The notes under the pieces: generated by a model | Seen by the model: only the letters and a program-made list of their open reading frames with translations | Databases searched by the model: none | Told to the model about the DNA's origin: nothing | Part shown: piece after piece, positions 33,920 to 45,407 of the stretch | How the letters are laid out: each line of letters begins with the position of its first letter | Position numbering within the stretch: position 1 is the first letter of the stretch | Source: Micavibrio aeruginosavorus ARL-13 | Lineage (GTDB): Bacteria; Pseudomonadota; Alphaproteobacteria; Micavibrionales; Micavibrionaceae | Length of the DNA stretch: 64,000 nucleotides | Assembly (NCBI RefSeq): GCF_000226315.1 | Contig: NC_016026.1 | Span: forward strand, 2,170,001 to 2,234,000 | Direction: 5' to 3' | Translations under genes and position numbers: made by a program

Positions 33920-34981
33920 ATGTCCACCAAAGCCTACGCCGCACAAACCGCCAAAACGCCACTGGCTCCCTTCACGCTGGAACGCCGGGCGGTTGGAGCC
34001 AACGATGTCGCGATCGATATTTTATTTTGCGGCGTCTGCCATTCCGATTTGCATACGGCCCGTGGCGAATGGGGTGGCGTGAAATTTCCGTCGGTCCCTG
34101 GCCATGAAATTGTCGGGCGGGTCACTCAGGCGGGCGGTAACGTCAAAAATTTTAAAGTCGGGGACATTGTCGGCGTCGGGTGCATGGTCGATAGCTGCCG
34201 TACCTGCCCGTCTTGCAAAGACGGGTTGGAGCAATATTGCGAAGGGCCCGACGGTTTTACAGGAACCTATAACGGCACGATGAGCGGCCGTGGCGATAAC
34301 ACATTTGGCGGCTATTCCACCGATATCGTTGTGGATCAGCATTTCGTTCTGAAAATCAACCATGACGAATCCGATCTGGCCGGCGTGGCTCCGTTGCTGT
34401 GTGCGGGCATCACCACCTGGTCCCCGTTACGCCATTGGAACGTTGGCCCCGGAAAAAAGGTTGGCATCGTTGGCATTGGCGGGCTGGGCCATATGGGCAT
34501 CAAACTGGCGCATGCGTTGGGCGCCCATGTCGTGGCCTTTACCACATCGGAATCCAAGCGTCAGGCTGCATTGGACCTGGGTGCGGATGAAGTGGTTATT
34601 TCAAAAAACAGCGCGGACATGAAAAAACACGCGCTCAGCTTTGATTTCATCCTGAACACCGTGGCCGCACCGCATAATCTGGATGCTTTTATGGCGTTGT
34701 TGAAACGTGACGGCACGATGACCCTGGTCGGAGTCCCATCGGAGCCACACCCATCGCCGTTCGTCGGGAATCTGATCTTCAAGCGCCGTCAATTGGCGGG
34801 ATCCTTGATCGGCGGCATTCCGGAAACGCAGGAGATGCTCGATTTCTGCGCCAAACACAACATCACCGCCGATATCGAGATGATCAAAATGCAGGACATC
34901 GAAAACGCCTATGAACGCATGTTGAAAAGCGATGTGAAATATCGCTTCGTCATCGACATGAACAGCCTGAAAACAGCTTAA
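33920..34981 (+). CDS. Zinc-dependent alcohol dehydrogenase, YahK/CAD-like
   Basis: 353 residues. Catalytic zinc ligands are in CGVCHSDLHTARGEW and PGHEIVGRV, the structural zinc set in DSCRTCPSCKDGLEQYC, and the NADP-binding loop is GIGGLGHMGIKLAHALGA. The sequence layout (LGADEVVIS, LNTVAAPHNLDAFM) is that of the cinnamyl-alcohol dehydrogenase/YahK subgroup, which reduces aldehydes with NADPH. An aldehyde detoxification role fits the stress genes around it. Single gene, with AAGAAGGAATC upstream. Confidence 0.92.
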   Translation: MSTKAYAAQTAKTPLAPFTLERRAVGANDVAIDILFCGVCHSDLHTARGEWGGVKFPSVPGHEIVGRVTQAGGNVKNFKVGDIVGVGCMVDSCRTCPSCKDGLEQYCEGPDGFTGTYNGTMSGRGDNTFGGYSTDIVVDQHFVLKINHDESDLAGVAPLLCAGITTWSPLRHWNVGPGKKVGIVGIGGLGHMGIKLAHALGAHVVAFTTSESKRQAALDLGADEVVISKNSADMKKHALSFDFILNTVAAPHNLDAFMALLKRDGTMTLVGVPSEPHPSPFVGNLIFKRRQLAGSLIGGIPETQEMLDFCAKHNITADIEMIKMQDIENAYERMLKSDVKYRFVIDMNSLKTA

Positions 34982-35005
34982 AATCACCACAGAAGGAGAG
35001 AAATC

Positions 35006-35365
35006 ATGAAAAAAATCGCTTTATTATCCGCCACCATCGCAACCCTGGGATTGGCCACGGCCGCACAAGCCGAATATACGGGACCGGGCGCAGGCACACC
35101 AGCCCCCTCCACGGTTGCCGCAGTTTTGAGCGAAGGCCACGACGATCAGGATGTCACCTTGCGCGGACATCTGGTCGAAAAAGTCGGCAAGGAAAAATAC
35201 ATTTTCGCCGACGACAGCGGGAAAATCCGCGTTGACATCGATCATGATGATTTTCCAAACGCTGCCGTTGACGAAAAAACCATGATCGAAATCACCGGAG
35301 AAATCGAAAAAGACTTCATGGAAAGCCCGGAAATTGACGTCGACAAACTCACTATCGTGAAATAA
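35006..35365 (+). CDS. YgiW/YdeI-family OB-fold stress protein
   Basis: 119 residues. A signal peptide (MKKIALLSATIATLGLATAAQA) is followed by the bacterial OB-fold (BOF, PF04076): DVTLRGHLVEKVGKEKYIFA, then DSGKIRVDIDHDDF and ITGEIEKDF. Such periplasmic proteins take part in peroxide, cadmium and acid tolerance, and bind cationic ligands. It has a strong AGAAGGAGAG ribosome site and follows the dehydrogenase stop by 24 bases, so co-transcription is likely. Terminator downstream. Confidence 0.9.
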   Translation: MKKIALLSATIATLGLATAAQAEYTGPGAGTPAPSTVAAVLSEGHDDQDVTLRGHLVEKVGKEKYIFADDSGKIRVDIDHDDFPNAAVDEKTMIEITGEIEKDFMESPEIDVDKLTIVK

Positions 35366-35385
35366 GACACAGCATATAAAGAAAA

Positions 35386-35412
35386 CCCCCGCACCACATG
35401 CGGGGGTTTTTT
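35386..35412 (+). terminator. Terminator after the YgiW-like gene
   Basis: CCCCCGCA (35386-35393)/TGCGGGGG (35399-35406) followed by TTTTTT. Confidence 0.85.
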
Positions 35413-35469
35413 ATTAATGCGGCAGGCTTTATAGTGATTCGCAACGCCGATTTCAAACCGAGGCCCCGT

Positions 35470-35820
35470 ATGAATACACCCCCGCCGTGCCCACAATGCC
35501 AATCTTCCTACACCTATCATGACGGCGTTTTATATAACTGCCCAGAATGCGGCCATGCCTGGTCCGCTGAAATTTCCGGAACCGCACAGGACCCAGATGA
35601 AAAGATTGTCCGTGACGCCAACGGTACAGTTTTGAATGATGGCGATACCGTCACCGTTATCAAAGATTTAAAAATCAAGGGATCGTCCGACGTGGTCAAA
35701 GTCGGAACCAAGGTCAAAAATATCCGCCTGGTCGATGGCGACCATGATATTGATTGCAAAATTCCGGGCATCGGCCCCATGGGGCTGAAGTCTGAATTTG
35801 TGAAAAAGGTCGTAGACTAG
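35470..35820 (+). CDS. yjdM: PhnA/YjdM zinc-ribbon protein
   Basis: 116 residues from the ATG at 35470. The N-terminus has two CxxC knuckles ([14 protein letters not shown], then [10 protein letters not shown]), the YjdM/PhnA zinc ribbon. The rest follows the family: [20 protein letters not shown], then [20 protein letters not shown]. Once linked to alkylphosphonate use, its actual role is unclear. An upstream ATG (35398) falls inside the preceding terminator and is not used. Confidence 0.93.
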   Translation: MNTPPPCPQCQSSYTYHDGVLYNCPECGHAWSAEISGTAQDPDEKIVRDANGTVLNDGDTVTVIKDLKIKGSSDVVKVGTKVKNIRLVDGDHDIDCKIPGIGPMGLKSEFVKKVVD

Positions 35821-35839
35821 AGGCCCATCCTATGAACGT

Positions 35840-37141
35840 TTACGCATCCGTTAGCGATGCGGCCGTGCGCGCAATCAAAACCTTATCAATCCGCAATCCA
35901 TCCATATCGATGATTTCAAAGCGGTATCCCTTGAAATCAAAAGACATGCCGGCGCTTAATGATCCGCGCAGATGCATCATCACAAAACCGGCAATGGTTT
36001 CATAATCATCATCGGCAGGAACATCCTCAATCCCCGTTACCATGTGAATTTCTTCAATCGGTGTCAGCCCATCGACCAGCCATGATCCGTCTTCGCGCTG
36101 GACAATCAACGGCCCTTCATCATGGTCATAGTTGGAGGGCATCATTCCCACAATCGCTTCCAACAAGTCTGACGTCGTAAAAAGCCCGTCAAACGTACCG
36201 TATTCATCAATCACCGCCGCGATATGCAGGCTCTTGCGGCGAAACAGGCCCAGGACATCAAGGCAAGACGTGCTTTCATTCACGAACAGGACATCCTGCA
36301 TATAATCGCGCACGCGGAAATCCTGATCTTTTTTATATCCGGCCAACATCTGTTTGGCTTTAACAAAGCCCAAGACATGGGTCTTGTCCTTATCAATCAC
36401 AGGGTAGCGGGAGTGCCCGGCCTCGGCGATTTTGCGGCACACATCTGCAAAACTGTCATCAACATCAATAAAGCTGACATCGGTGCGGTGGGTCATGATG
36501 GATTTAACATCGCGATCCCCCAGACGGATCACACGGCGGATCACATCATGTTCTTCACCCTCAATCGCGCCACTCATCACACCTTCGGCGATCATGGCGG
36601 TGATTTCTGTTTCGGTAACACCCTCGTCCCGCGGCTTAATCCGCATCACAATCATCAGGAACCGAGCCGATAATTCCAATACCATCACAACCGGCGTACA
36701 GATTTTTGACACCAGCTTCATCAGCGGTGCCACCAGCATCGCGAATTTTTCTGAATTGTTCAGCGCCAGCTGCTTGGGCACCAACTCACCGACAACAACG
36801 GAAAAATAAGTAATCAGACCCACCACCAGCATAACGGCAACCGTTTCGCCATAGGGTGAAATGAACTCGATCTGGTTGAACGGTTCTTTTAATTTTTCGG
36901 CAATCGTCGCGCCGCCATACGCGCCGGCCAAAATCCCGACCAATGTAATGCCCACCTGTACCGTCGACAAAAAGCGCCCGGGATTTTCCGCCAAGTCCAA
37001 CGCCGCCTGCGCCGCCTTTTTGCCCTGTTTGGCGTATTGACGCAGCAGGGGCTTGCTGGACGACACAATGGCCATTTCCGACAATGCAAAAAATGCGTTC
37101 AACAGCAGCAAAAAGGCAATAATCAAAATCTCGTTCGACAT
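35840..37141 (-). CDS. CNNM (DUF21)-CBS-CorC family membrane protein
   Basis: 433 residues from the ATG at 37141. A DUF21/CNNM transmembrane domain (IIAFLLLLNAFFALSEMAIV, VGITLVGILAGAYGG, VGLITYFSVVVGELVPKQLA) is followed by two CBS domains (IMTHRTDVSFIDV, VLGFVKAKQML, YMQDVLFVNESTS, AAVIDEYGTFDGLFTTSDLL) and a CorC_HlyC domain (FVMMHLRGSLSAGMSFDFKG). Homologues (YtfL/TlyC/CorC) act in Mg2+ or Co2+ efflux and membrane repair. A longer frame upstream to 37216 is open but lacks a likely start. It is transcribed alone. Confidence 0.92.
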   Translation of the reverse strand: MSNEILIIAFLLLLNAFFALSEMAIVSSSKPLLRQYAKQGKKAAQAALDLAENPGRFLSTVQVGITLVGILAGAYGGATIAEKLKEPFNQIEFISPYGETVAVMLVVGLITYFSVVVGELVPKQLALNNSEKFAMLVAPLMKLVSKICTPVVMVLELSARFLMIVMRIKPRDEGVTETEITAMIAEGVMSGAIEGEEHDVIRRVIRLGDRDVKSIMTHRTDVSFIDVDDSFADVCRKIAEAGHSRYPVIDKDKTHVLGFVKAKQMLAGYKKDQDFRVRDYMQDVLFVNESTSCLDVLGLFRRKSLHIAAVIDEYGTFDGLFTTSDLLEAIVGMMPSNYDHDEGPLIVQREDGSWLVDGLTPIEEIHMVTGIEDVPADDDYETIAGFVMMHLRGSLSAGMSFDFKGYRFEIIDMDGLRIDKVLIARTAASLTDA

Positions 37142-37239
37142 GGTGGTCCGTATGCGGTGGAAATGAAAAACAATACCCGCTTTTTCATAGCATATTTTTT
37201 GTTCTATCAGAACCATTTAACGGCCCGCAGACGCCATAA

Positions 37240-37273
37240 AAAAGGTGTCGCAACGGCCGTTGCGACACCTTTT
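37240..37273. terminator. Bidirectional terminator between katG and the CNNM gene
   Basis: AAAAGGTGTCGCAACGG (37240-37256) is followed directly by its reverse complement, CCGTTGCGACACCTTTT (37257-37273), with A and T tails. Confidence 0.85.
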
Positions 37274-37295
37274 CATCTTTTCACCATTTATAAGA

Positions 37296-39909
<2,614 letters not shown>

Positions 39910-39933
39910 GGCAGTTTTTATAGCAGATTAAAA

Positions 39934-39950
39934 AATTGAATCAATCAATT
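39934..39950. promoter_or_regulatory. Operator candidate for the Fur-family regulator
   Basis: AATTGA (39934-39939)/TCAATT (39945-39950) with spacer ATCAA, 25 bases before the regulator start. The AT-rich palindrome fits Fur/PerR-type sites. Confidence 0.5.
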
Positions 39951-39992
39951 TTTCTTGGGCCGGCCCCGCATTATCGCAAATATTCCAGCCTT

Positions 39993-41531
39993 TCACACCC
40001 TCTCGCCCTGATCCAACATCCTGAAAAATCGTTTTGTATCGGCACGCACCGCGTCTTTTTTTTCATCATCCATGGCCCCAAGGGTACGATAGGTATGCGC
40101 CAGGCGCGGATTGGTTCGAAAAACATCCGCATGCCGCAAAAAGAAATCCCAATACAGATAATTGAACGGGCACGCATCGGCGCCATTCTTTTTCGCAACT
40201 TTGTATGAACAATTTTTACAGTAATTTGACATGCGGTTTATGTAGGCGCCGCTAGCCGCATACGGTTTGCTGGCCAAAAGACCGCCATCAGCATACAGGA
40301 TCATGCCGCTGACATTGGGCATTTCCACCCATTCATAGGCATCGGCATACACGACCAGATACCATTCATTCACCTCATCCGGGTCCAACCCGGCCAGAAG
40401 TGCAAAATTCCCCAGAACCATCAAGCGCTGGATATGGTGCGCATAGGCATGGGCTTTTGTTTCCATGACGCATTGGCGCAGACAATTCATCTTTGTTTCA
40501 CCGGACCAATACAGCCACGGCAACGCCCTCTGCGCCCCAAGATAATTTTCACGGGCGTAGTCCGGCATTTTCAGCCAGTACAGGCCCCGCACATATTCAC
40601 GCCAGCCCAAGATCTGGCGAATAAAGCCCTCGACCGCATTTAAGGGAGCGATTTGATTATAATAGGCTTCCTCGGCCCGGATAATCACCTCATGCGGCAG
40701 CAACAGGCCGCAATTCAGATAAAAGCTGATATGCGAATGAAACATCCATGGCTCACCCTGTAACATCGCATCCTGATATGTTCCAAAATTTTCCAGCCGC
40801 TCTGTCATAAAATGATCAAGGGCTTTTAACGCATCATCACGTGTGACAGCGTAGTGAAATGGTTCCAGATCGCCAAAATGATCACCAAAACGCTCCGCCA
40901 CCAGATTTATACAGGATCGGGTGATTTCATCCGGCGGGACGCTGAACGGCTTTGGAATTTTTATTCCGTCCTTTGGCGGCTGCCTGTTATCCGGATCATA
41001 ATTCCATTGCCCGCCGACAGGGTCAGTGCCATTCATCAGGATCGCATGACGTTTGCGCATATCACGATAAAAGAATTCCATGCGCAGCTGCTTGCGCCCG
41101 GCAGCCCATGCGGAAAATTCCTCAGGCGACGATAAAAAGCGATCATCCGGGCGAATATCCACCGCAACGCCAAAATCTTCCGCCCACGCTTCCATGTCCT
41201 TCAAGACGCGATATTCACCCGGAAACGTCACCACAATGCGGTCAAACAGTTCGCCAGCCAACGCCCGCCGGATTTCACCGCGGAAGGATCCGGCATTGTC
41301 AGCATCATCCAGCTTTGTGTAACACACACGAAATCCAGATTGCACGAGTTCCCCGGCGAAATGCCGCATGGCAGAAAATAAAAAGGCAATTTTCTTTTTG
41401 TGATGCTTGACGTAGGTCGCTTCGTCCCACACTTCGCACATTAAAATCGTGTCGCTTTCCGGATTGCAGTCCTTCAAGCTGGATATAGCGTGCGAAAGCT
41501 GATCCCCCAGAATAAGACGAAGCGTTTTCAT
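39993..41531 (-). CDS. FeS-type photolyase-related protein (PhrB/CryB family)
   Basis: 512 residues. N-terminal photolyase fold (MKTLRLILGDQLSHAISSL) is followed by the antenna/FAD domain (YQDAMLQGEPWMFHSHIS, GWREYVRGLYW, YADAYEWVEMPNVSGM, SKPYAASGAYINRMS). Cysteines in NCLRQCV, SNYCKNCSYKV and GADACPFN are spaced as the [4Fe-4S] ligands of PhrB/CryB, so this is the bacterial (6-4)/cryptochrome-like branch. It repairs UV lesions with blue light or acts as a light sensor. Last gene of the ten-gene operon; its start lies 6 bases after the SDR stop. Confidence 0.93.
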   Translation of the reverse strand: MKTLRLILGDQLSHAISSLKDCNPESDTILMCEVWDEATYVKHHKKKIAFLFSAMRHFAGELVQSGFRVCYTKLDDADNAGSFRGEIRRALAGELFDRIVVTFPGEYRVLKDMEAWAEDFGVAVDIRPDDRFLSSPEEFSAWAAGRKQLRMEFFYRDMRKRHAILMNGTDPVGGQWNYDPDNRQPPKDGIKIPKPFSVPPDEITRSCINLVAERFGDHFGDLEPFHYAVTRDDALKALDHFMTERLENFGTYQDAMLQGEPWMFHSHISFYLNCGLLLPHEVIIRAEEAYYNQIAPLNAVEGFIRQILGWREYVRGLYWLKMPDYARENYLGAQRALPWLYWSGETKMNCLRQCVMETKAHAYAHHIQRLMVLGNFALLAGLDPDEVNEWYLVVYADAYEWVEMPNVSGMILYADGGLLASKPYAASGAYINRMSNYCKNCSYKVAKKNGADACPFNYLYWDFFLRHADVFRTNPRLAHTYRTLGAMDDEKKDAVRADTKRFFRMLDQGERV

Positions 41532-41537
41532 GGCGGC

Positions 41538-42281
41538 CTATCGCTTTATCCCGCGCATCAGACGGAAATAAAACGGATAGGGAAGAATCCGCAACAGCTT
41601 CATCAAAAACGTAAATTTTTTGGGAAAATGAATTTCAAAGCGTCTACCCACCAGCCCATCGGCAATCGCCCGCGCCGCCGCTGGCGGATCAATGATCATT
41701 GGCATGGCAAAATCATTTTTATCCGTCATCGGCGTTCTGACGAACCCGGGGCTGATTAAACGGACATCAATATTGTCATCCGCTACCTCAGCACGCAGGG
41801 ATTCTGCGATACTGATGATGGCCGCTTTTGTCGCGCTATATGGTTGCCCGCCGGGCAATCCCCTATATCCTGCGACACTGCCGCACAGGGCAATCTGGCC
41901 GAAGCCCTGTGCCCTGTAATGTGGAATCACATGGCGCAGCAATGTCAGCGCTCCCTCAAGATTGATGGACATGGTTTTTTCCACATCCGCCGCCTTGATA
42001 TCGGCAATTTTTCCGGGCGTGTAGGTTGCAGCCAGATAGATCACACTGTCAATTGTACCGACAGCCTTGAAGGCTTCTGAAAATTTATCCTGATCTGTAA
42101 CGTCAAATGCGATGACCTTATGCCGCCCATCCAAAATCCCATTCAATCGCGACAAGGCCGCATCATCCCGTGCCGACAGGATCAAGGTCGCACCACGGTT
42201 ATGCAATTCCTGGGCAAGGGCGTGGCCAATTCCCGAACTTGCGCCGATAATCCATACCGTCTTTCCCGTATAGTTTTTCAT
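41538..42281 (-). CDS. Short-chain dehydrogenase/reductase
   Basis: 247 residues. NAD(P) loop WIIGASSGIGHALAQEL, active-site Ser (LCGSVAGYRGL) and the YSATKAA motif with catalytic Tyr and Lys are all present. A Arg in SARDDAA after the second strand fits NADPH. C-terminal KFTFLMKLLRILPYPFYFRL is amphipathic and may associate with membranes. It overlaps the esterase gene by 4 bases (ATGA). In the oxidative lipid-modification context it could act on a lipid aldehyde; the substrate is unproven. Confidence 0.9.
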   Translation of the reverse strand: MKNYTGKTVWIIGASSGIGHALAQELHNRGATLILSARDDAALSRLNGILDGRHKVIAFDVTDQDKFSEAFKAVGTIDSVIYLAATYTPGKIADIKAADVEKTMSINLEGALTLLRHVIPHYRAQGFGQIALCGSVAGYRGLPGGQPYSATKAAIISIAESLRAEVADDNIDVRLISPGFVRTPMTDKNDFAMPMIIDPPAAARAIADGLVGRRFEIHFPKKFTFLMKLLRILPYPFYFRLMRGIKR

Positions 42282-43135
42282 TTATGTCTTTCGAAAAAAT
42301 CAATCATATCATCGCGGACCGGGGCTTTATCTTGCCACACCCAGCTCAGCGCGCCTATGATTTCCTTGTGGTCAATGCCGGGGTAAATATTCGATTCAAC
42401 CACACCACCACGGTCATCAATTTTTGCTTTCAAGCGATCCAGATTACGTTGAATAACATCAACGTCATCCGCCCCATGCAGCAGAAGCATGGGTGGCTGG
42501 TGGCCATCCACGAATGTCGGCACCTGCATGCGCGGGTAATGCTCTGGCGGGCCAAACATGTCTTTTAGATCTTCATCCTCGGGGATGAAATCATAAGGGC
42601 CCGCCAACCCGGCGAATCCGGACACAATCGTCCGATCCTTGCCCATATTTTGCAGGTAGACCGGATCAACTGCCACAAGCGCCGCAAGATGCGCACCAGA
42701 TGAATGACCCGAAAGATAAAGACGGCGGTTGTCACCATGATACGCACCAATATGGTCATAAACCCACGCCGTGGCCTGGGCTGCATCCTGGGCAAAGGTG
42801 GGGAATTTAACCCGTGGGTATTTGGAATAATCGGGAATAACAACAATATACCCCCGCTCAACGAACGGAAGCGCAGCAAAGGCATATTGTTCCTTGTTAC
42901 CAAACGTCCATCGACCGCCATAGAAGAAAACCAGAACTGGCGCTGGTGCGGAAACGGTTTTGGGCACAAATATATCGAGCTTCTGCCACTCTTCCGCGCC
43001 ATAGGAAATGTCGGCATATTTTTGCGCATCGGTGAACGCAACGGGCATATTGGCCACAAAAAACGATGTCGGCGCACAGGCGGCAACCCAAAACATGGCC
43101 AACACGGCCAGAATCATCGGAACGCGCCGGGCCAT
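42278..43135 (-). CDS. Alpha/beta hydrolase lipoprotein (esterase-like)
   Basis: 285 residues. The N-terminus (MARRVPMILAVLAMFWVAAC) is a lipoprotein signal. The hydrolase core has VLVFFYGGRWTFGNKEQY (oxyanion HGG-type motif), nucleophile elbow LSGHSSGAH, acid in LHGADDVDV and catalytic His in YPGIDHKEI. It resembles BD-FAE/kynurenine formamidase-like esterases. The anchor suggests a periplasmic face. It starts 4 bases after the DUF3833 stop, in the same operon. Substrate not known. Confidence 0.88.
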   Translation of the reverse strand: MARRVPMILAVLAMFWVAACAPTSFFVANMPVAFTDAQKYADISYGAEEWQKLDIFVPKTVSAPAPVLVFFYGGRWTFGNKEQYAFAALPFVERGYIVVIPDYSKYPRVKFPTFAQDAAQATAWVYDHIGAYHGDNRRLYLSGHSSGAHLAALVAVDPVYLQNMGKDRTIVSGFAGLAGPYDFIPEDEDLKDMFGPPEHYPRMQVPTFVDGHQPPMLLLHGADDVDVIQRNLDRLKAKIDDRGGVVESNIYPGIDHKEIIGALSWVWQDKAPVRDDMIDFFERHK

Positions 43136-43139
43136 CGTT

Positions 43140-43670
43140 TTATTTCTTCTTCATAAAGATCGTCAGTTCGGCCACCGTAATCCCGAATTTTTTGATGTAT
43201 GAACGATTGATCAAGACGCCATCTTTCATGGCAAACATCCAGTCATCGAACGTGACAAGATATGTTTTTCCATCAACCTCAAGGTTCATCTGATATTGCC
43301 ACTGCACAGCATTACCATTGGTTTGGCCACGGGCCTTGCCCTTGATATCGCTGGCTGTGCCTTCATAATCCTTGTCGGAAATTTTGGTGATATTCCATAC
43401 ACGGCGCTGTGTCTTGCCATTATCATAGACAAAATCTTCTTCCAGCGTGCCGGTGTCACCGTCCCATGACCCCACCATTTCAATGTCGAATTTACGCGTC
43501 ACGTTGCCACGCCAGTCCTGAACAACACCCCAGGCCTGAATGGGCCCGTCGAAATATTCCTTGATATCAAGCGTTGGCGTCGTGTTGTCGTAATGGCTCA
43601 ACGACGGTGATGTGCAGGCACTAAGAACCATGACCGCCCCCAGAAGAATGAGATTTTTCAGGCGATTCAT
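43140..43670 (-). CDS. DUF3833 lipoprotein
   Basis: 176 residues. Lipobox is LSAC in MNRLKNLILLGAVMVLSACT. The family pattern is evident: LDIKEYFDGPIQAWGVVQD, RKFDIEMVGSWDGDTGTLEE, WQYQMNLEVDGKTYLVTFDD. Its function is unknown, but it recurs with Cfa-like methyltransferases and photolyases in stress clusters. Its 5' end overlaps the upstream chalcone-isomerase-like gene by 50 bases. Confidence 0.88.
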   Translation of the reverse strand: MNRLKNLILLGAVMVLSACTSPSLSHYDNTTPTLDIKEYFDGPIQAWGVVQDWRGNVTRKFDIEMVGSWDGDTGTLEEDFVYDNGKTQRRVWNITKISDKDYEGTASDIKGKARGQTNGNAVQWQYQMNLEVDGKTYLVTFDDWMFAMKDGVLINRSYIKKFGITVAELTIFMKKK

Positions 43671-44208
43671 GATCGTAGTCCTTTCGTGAATGATTCAAAT
43701 TCAACAAACTCTGCCGCAGGGCGGGCGTGCTGGTCTGTGCATCAAACCAGATACGGAAAAATTCGCGACCGAACGCGGGATCATTCACGCGTCCAATCTG
43801 TCTGTCTTCTTCGAAGAAAATCGCTGGACCGCCGGGAACATACACACCTGTGATCACGCTGCCCGGGGATACGTCGGGGAAAATGCGGCTCATCTGGTCA
43901 TGCCAGGCCGCGAGCTTGACCTCGTTTCCGTATCCAAGACGGCGCATTTCACTCACGGCATGGTCGGCAATTTTGCGACCTTCCAATTCTTGAAGATAAT
44001 TCAATTCCAGTGCAAAAGGCTTGTTATGATCATAAACACCGCGCGGCGCATAAAGCTTCGCCTCATACACATCCCAGAGCAAAACCTGTGCCCGCCCTTG
44101 CCCGACCAGCTTCGCTTCCGGGACATGGTTGCTGACATACTCCGCCGCATAAACCGGCGTAATTCCAATCATCGCCAGCGCGCAGGCGGTCCGCACGACG
44201 CTACGCAT
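43621..44208 (-). CDS. Secreted chalcone-isomerase-like protein
   Basis: 195 residues from the ATG at 44208, which has GAGG upstream; longer starts would lack a signal. The signal peptide (MRSVVRTACALAMIGITPVYA) leads to a chalcone-isomerase-like (CHI, PF16036) fold: LLWDVYEAKLYAPRGVYDHN, EMRRLGYGNEVKLAAWHDQM, and GGPAIFFEEDRQIGRVNDPA with FGREFFRIWFD. Such periplasmic proteins bind fatty acids; enzymatic activity is not shown. The start overlaps the Cfa-like gene by 8 bases and the 3' end runs 50 bases into the DUF3833 gene. Confidence 0.87.
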   Translation of the reverse strand: MRSVVRTACALAMIGITPVYAAEYVSNHVPEAKLVGQGRAQVLLWDVYEAKLYAPRGVYDHNKPFALELNYLQELEGRKIADHAVSEMRRLGYGNEVKLAAWHDQMSRIFPDVSPGSVITGVYVPGGPAIFFEEDRQIGRVNDPAFGREFFRIWFDAQTSTPALRQSLLNLNHSRKDYDHESPEKSHSSGGGHGS

Positions 44209-45361
44209 GGGAAACCTCAACCTGCATGACATTTGTACGGCCCGCACGAAAACCGCCCGCACAAGCCCCAAGGTAGAAGCGCCACAGGCGAATAAACCCA
44301 TCATCAAAACCAAGGGCACGGACCTGATCCACCTTTTGGTCAAAGGTTTTAAGCCATTCGATCAAGGTGCTGGCATAATCCTGGCCAAAGAAGAATTCGT
44401 TCTTCACTTTCAAGCCAGCTTTTGCAGCTTCCTGGCGGAAACGCGACGGGGACGGAAGCATTCCGCCAGGAAAGATAAAGCTCCGGATAAAATCACCGCC
44501 AACACGGTAGCGGTCAAAATCCGTGTCATTGATTGTAATTGTCTGAATAACGGCCTTGCCATCCGACTTCATCAAATCACCCAGCTTTTTAAAATAAGCG
44601 GGCCAGAAACGTTCACCAACCGCTTCAAACATCTCAATCGAAACGATGCGGTCATACAGGCCGGATTGATGTCGGTAATCTTCCAGCACAATATCGGCAT
44701 ACCCGGCAGTCCGCTTTTTCGCGTAATCATGTTGTTCATCAGACAGGGTGATACCCTTCAACGCAAAATCGCCGCGCGCATGGGCGCGCTCCGCAAATCC
44801 ACCCCATCCGCATCCAACCTCCAGCACACGCCCGGACGCAGTCTCCATACGGTCCAGAATCCGGTCATATTTATTCGTCTGCGCCTGCGCGAGGGTTTCG
44901 GAATCATCTTTGTAAAGAGCCGATGAATACGTCATCGTTGGGTCCAGCCACAGGGAATAGAAATTATTCCCCAGATCGTAATGTTCATGAATGTTCCGAC
45001 GGCTGCCCTTCACCGTATTCATTCTAGCCAGATAAGAAAACATCGACGCCGTTCGCATGATCTTGCTGCCGGCAATCAACCCATCGAGCGCGCGGCGATT
45101 TTTTAATCCGATCGCGGTAAAATCAACCAGATTGTCCGCCTGCCATTTACCGGCGCGATAATCCTCGGCCAGACCAATATCGCCCTTACAGATCATATTG
45201 GTCACCACGCTCCAATCATGCAGCTCCAGATGCGCTGTCTCACCCGGCTTCCGCCCTTGGAACACGCGGGTTTTGCCATCGGGCGTCGTAACCGTCAGCG
45301 TGCCGGATTCCAGGGAATTCAGACGCTTAAATAACTGATCTGATGCAAGCTTTTCCAACAT
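44201..45361 (-). CDS. Cyclopropane-fatty-acid synthase-like SAM methyltransferase
   Basis: 386 residues. SAM fold VLEVGCGWGGFAERAHARG, the substrate face GITLSDEQHDYAKKR, IVSIEMFEAVGERFW, and the carbonate/active site residues in IFPGGMLPSPSRFRQEA match the Cfa family. The N-terminal domain (VTTPDGKTRVFQGRKPG) is typical of cyclopropane/methyl-transfer enzymes that act on membrane phospholipid acyl chains. In singlet-oxygen clusters such enzymes feed furan fatty acid formation, which is an inference here. It is the third gene of the lipid set, 46 bases after DUF1365. Confidence 0.92.
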   Translation of the reverse strand: MLEKLASDQLFKRLNSLESGTLTVTTPDGKTRVFQGRKPGETAHLELHDWSVVTNMICKGDIGLAEDYRAGKWQADNLVDFTAIGLKNRRALDGLIAGSKIMRTASMFSYLARMNTVKGSRRNIHEHYDLGNNFYSLWLDPTMTYSSALYKDDSETLAQAQTNKYDRILDRMETASGRVLEVGCGWGGFAERAHARGDFALKGITLSDEQHDYAKKRTAGYADIVLEDYRHQSGLYDRIVSIEMFEAVGERFWPAYFKKLGDLMKSDGKAVIQTITINDTDFDRYRVGGDFIRSFIFPGGMLPSPSRFRQEAAKAGLKVKNEFFFGQDYASTLIEWLKTFDQKVDQVRALGFDDGFIRLWRFYLGACAGGFRAGRTNVMQVEVSHA

Positions 45362-45407
45362 AATTAAATTGTATCTCCTGCGGCCTTGAGCCTGGGTTAC
45401 ATCAACA

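Noticed and set aside
39957-39968. GGGCCGGCCC palindrome as photolyase-operon terminator
   Set aside because: No loop and only a weak T tract; also too close to the Fur-type operator to call.
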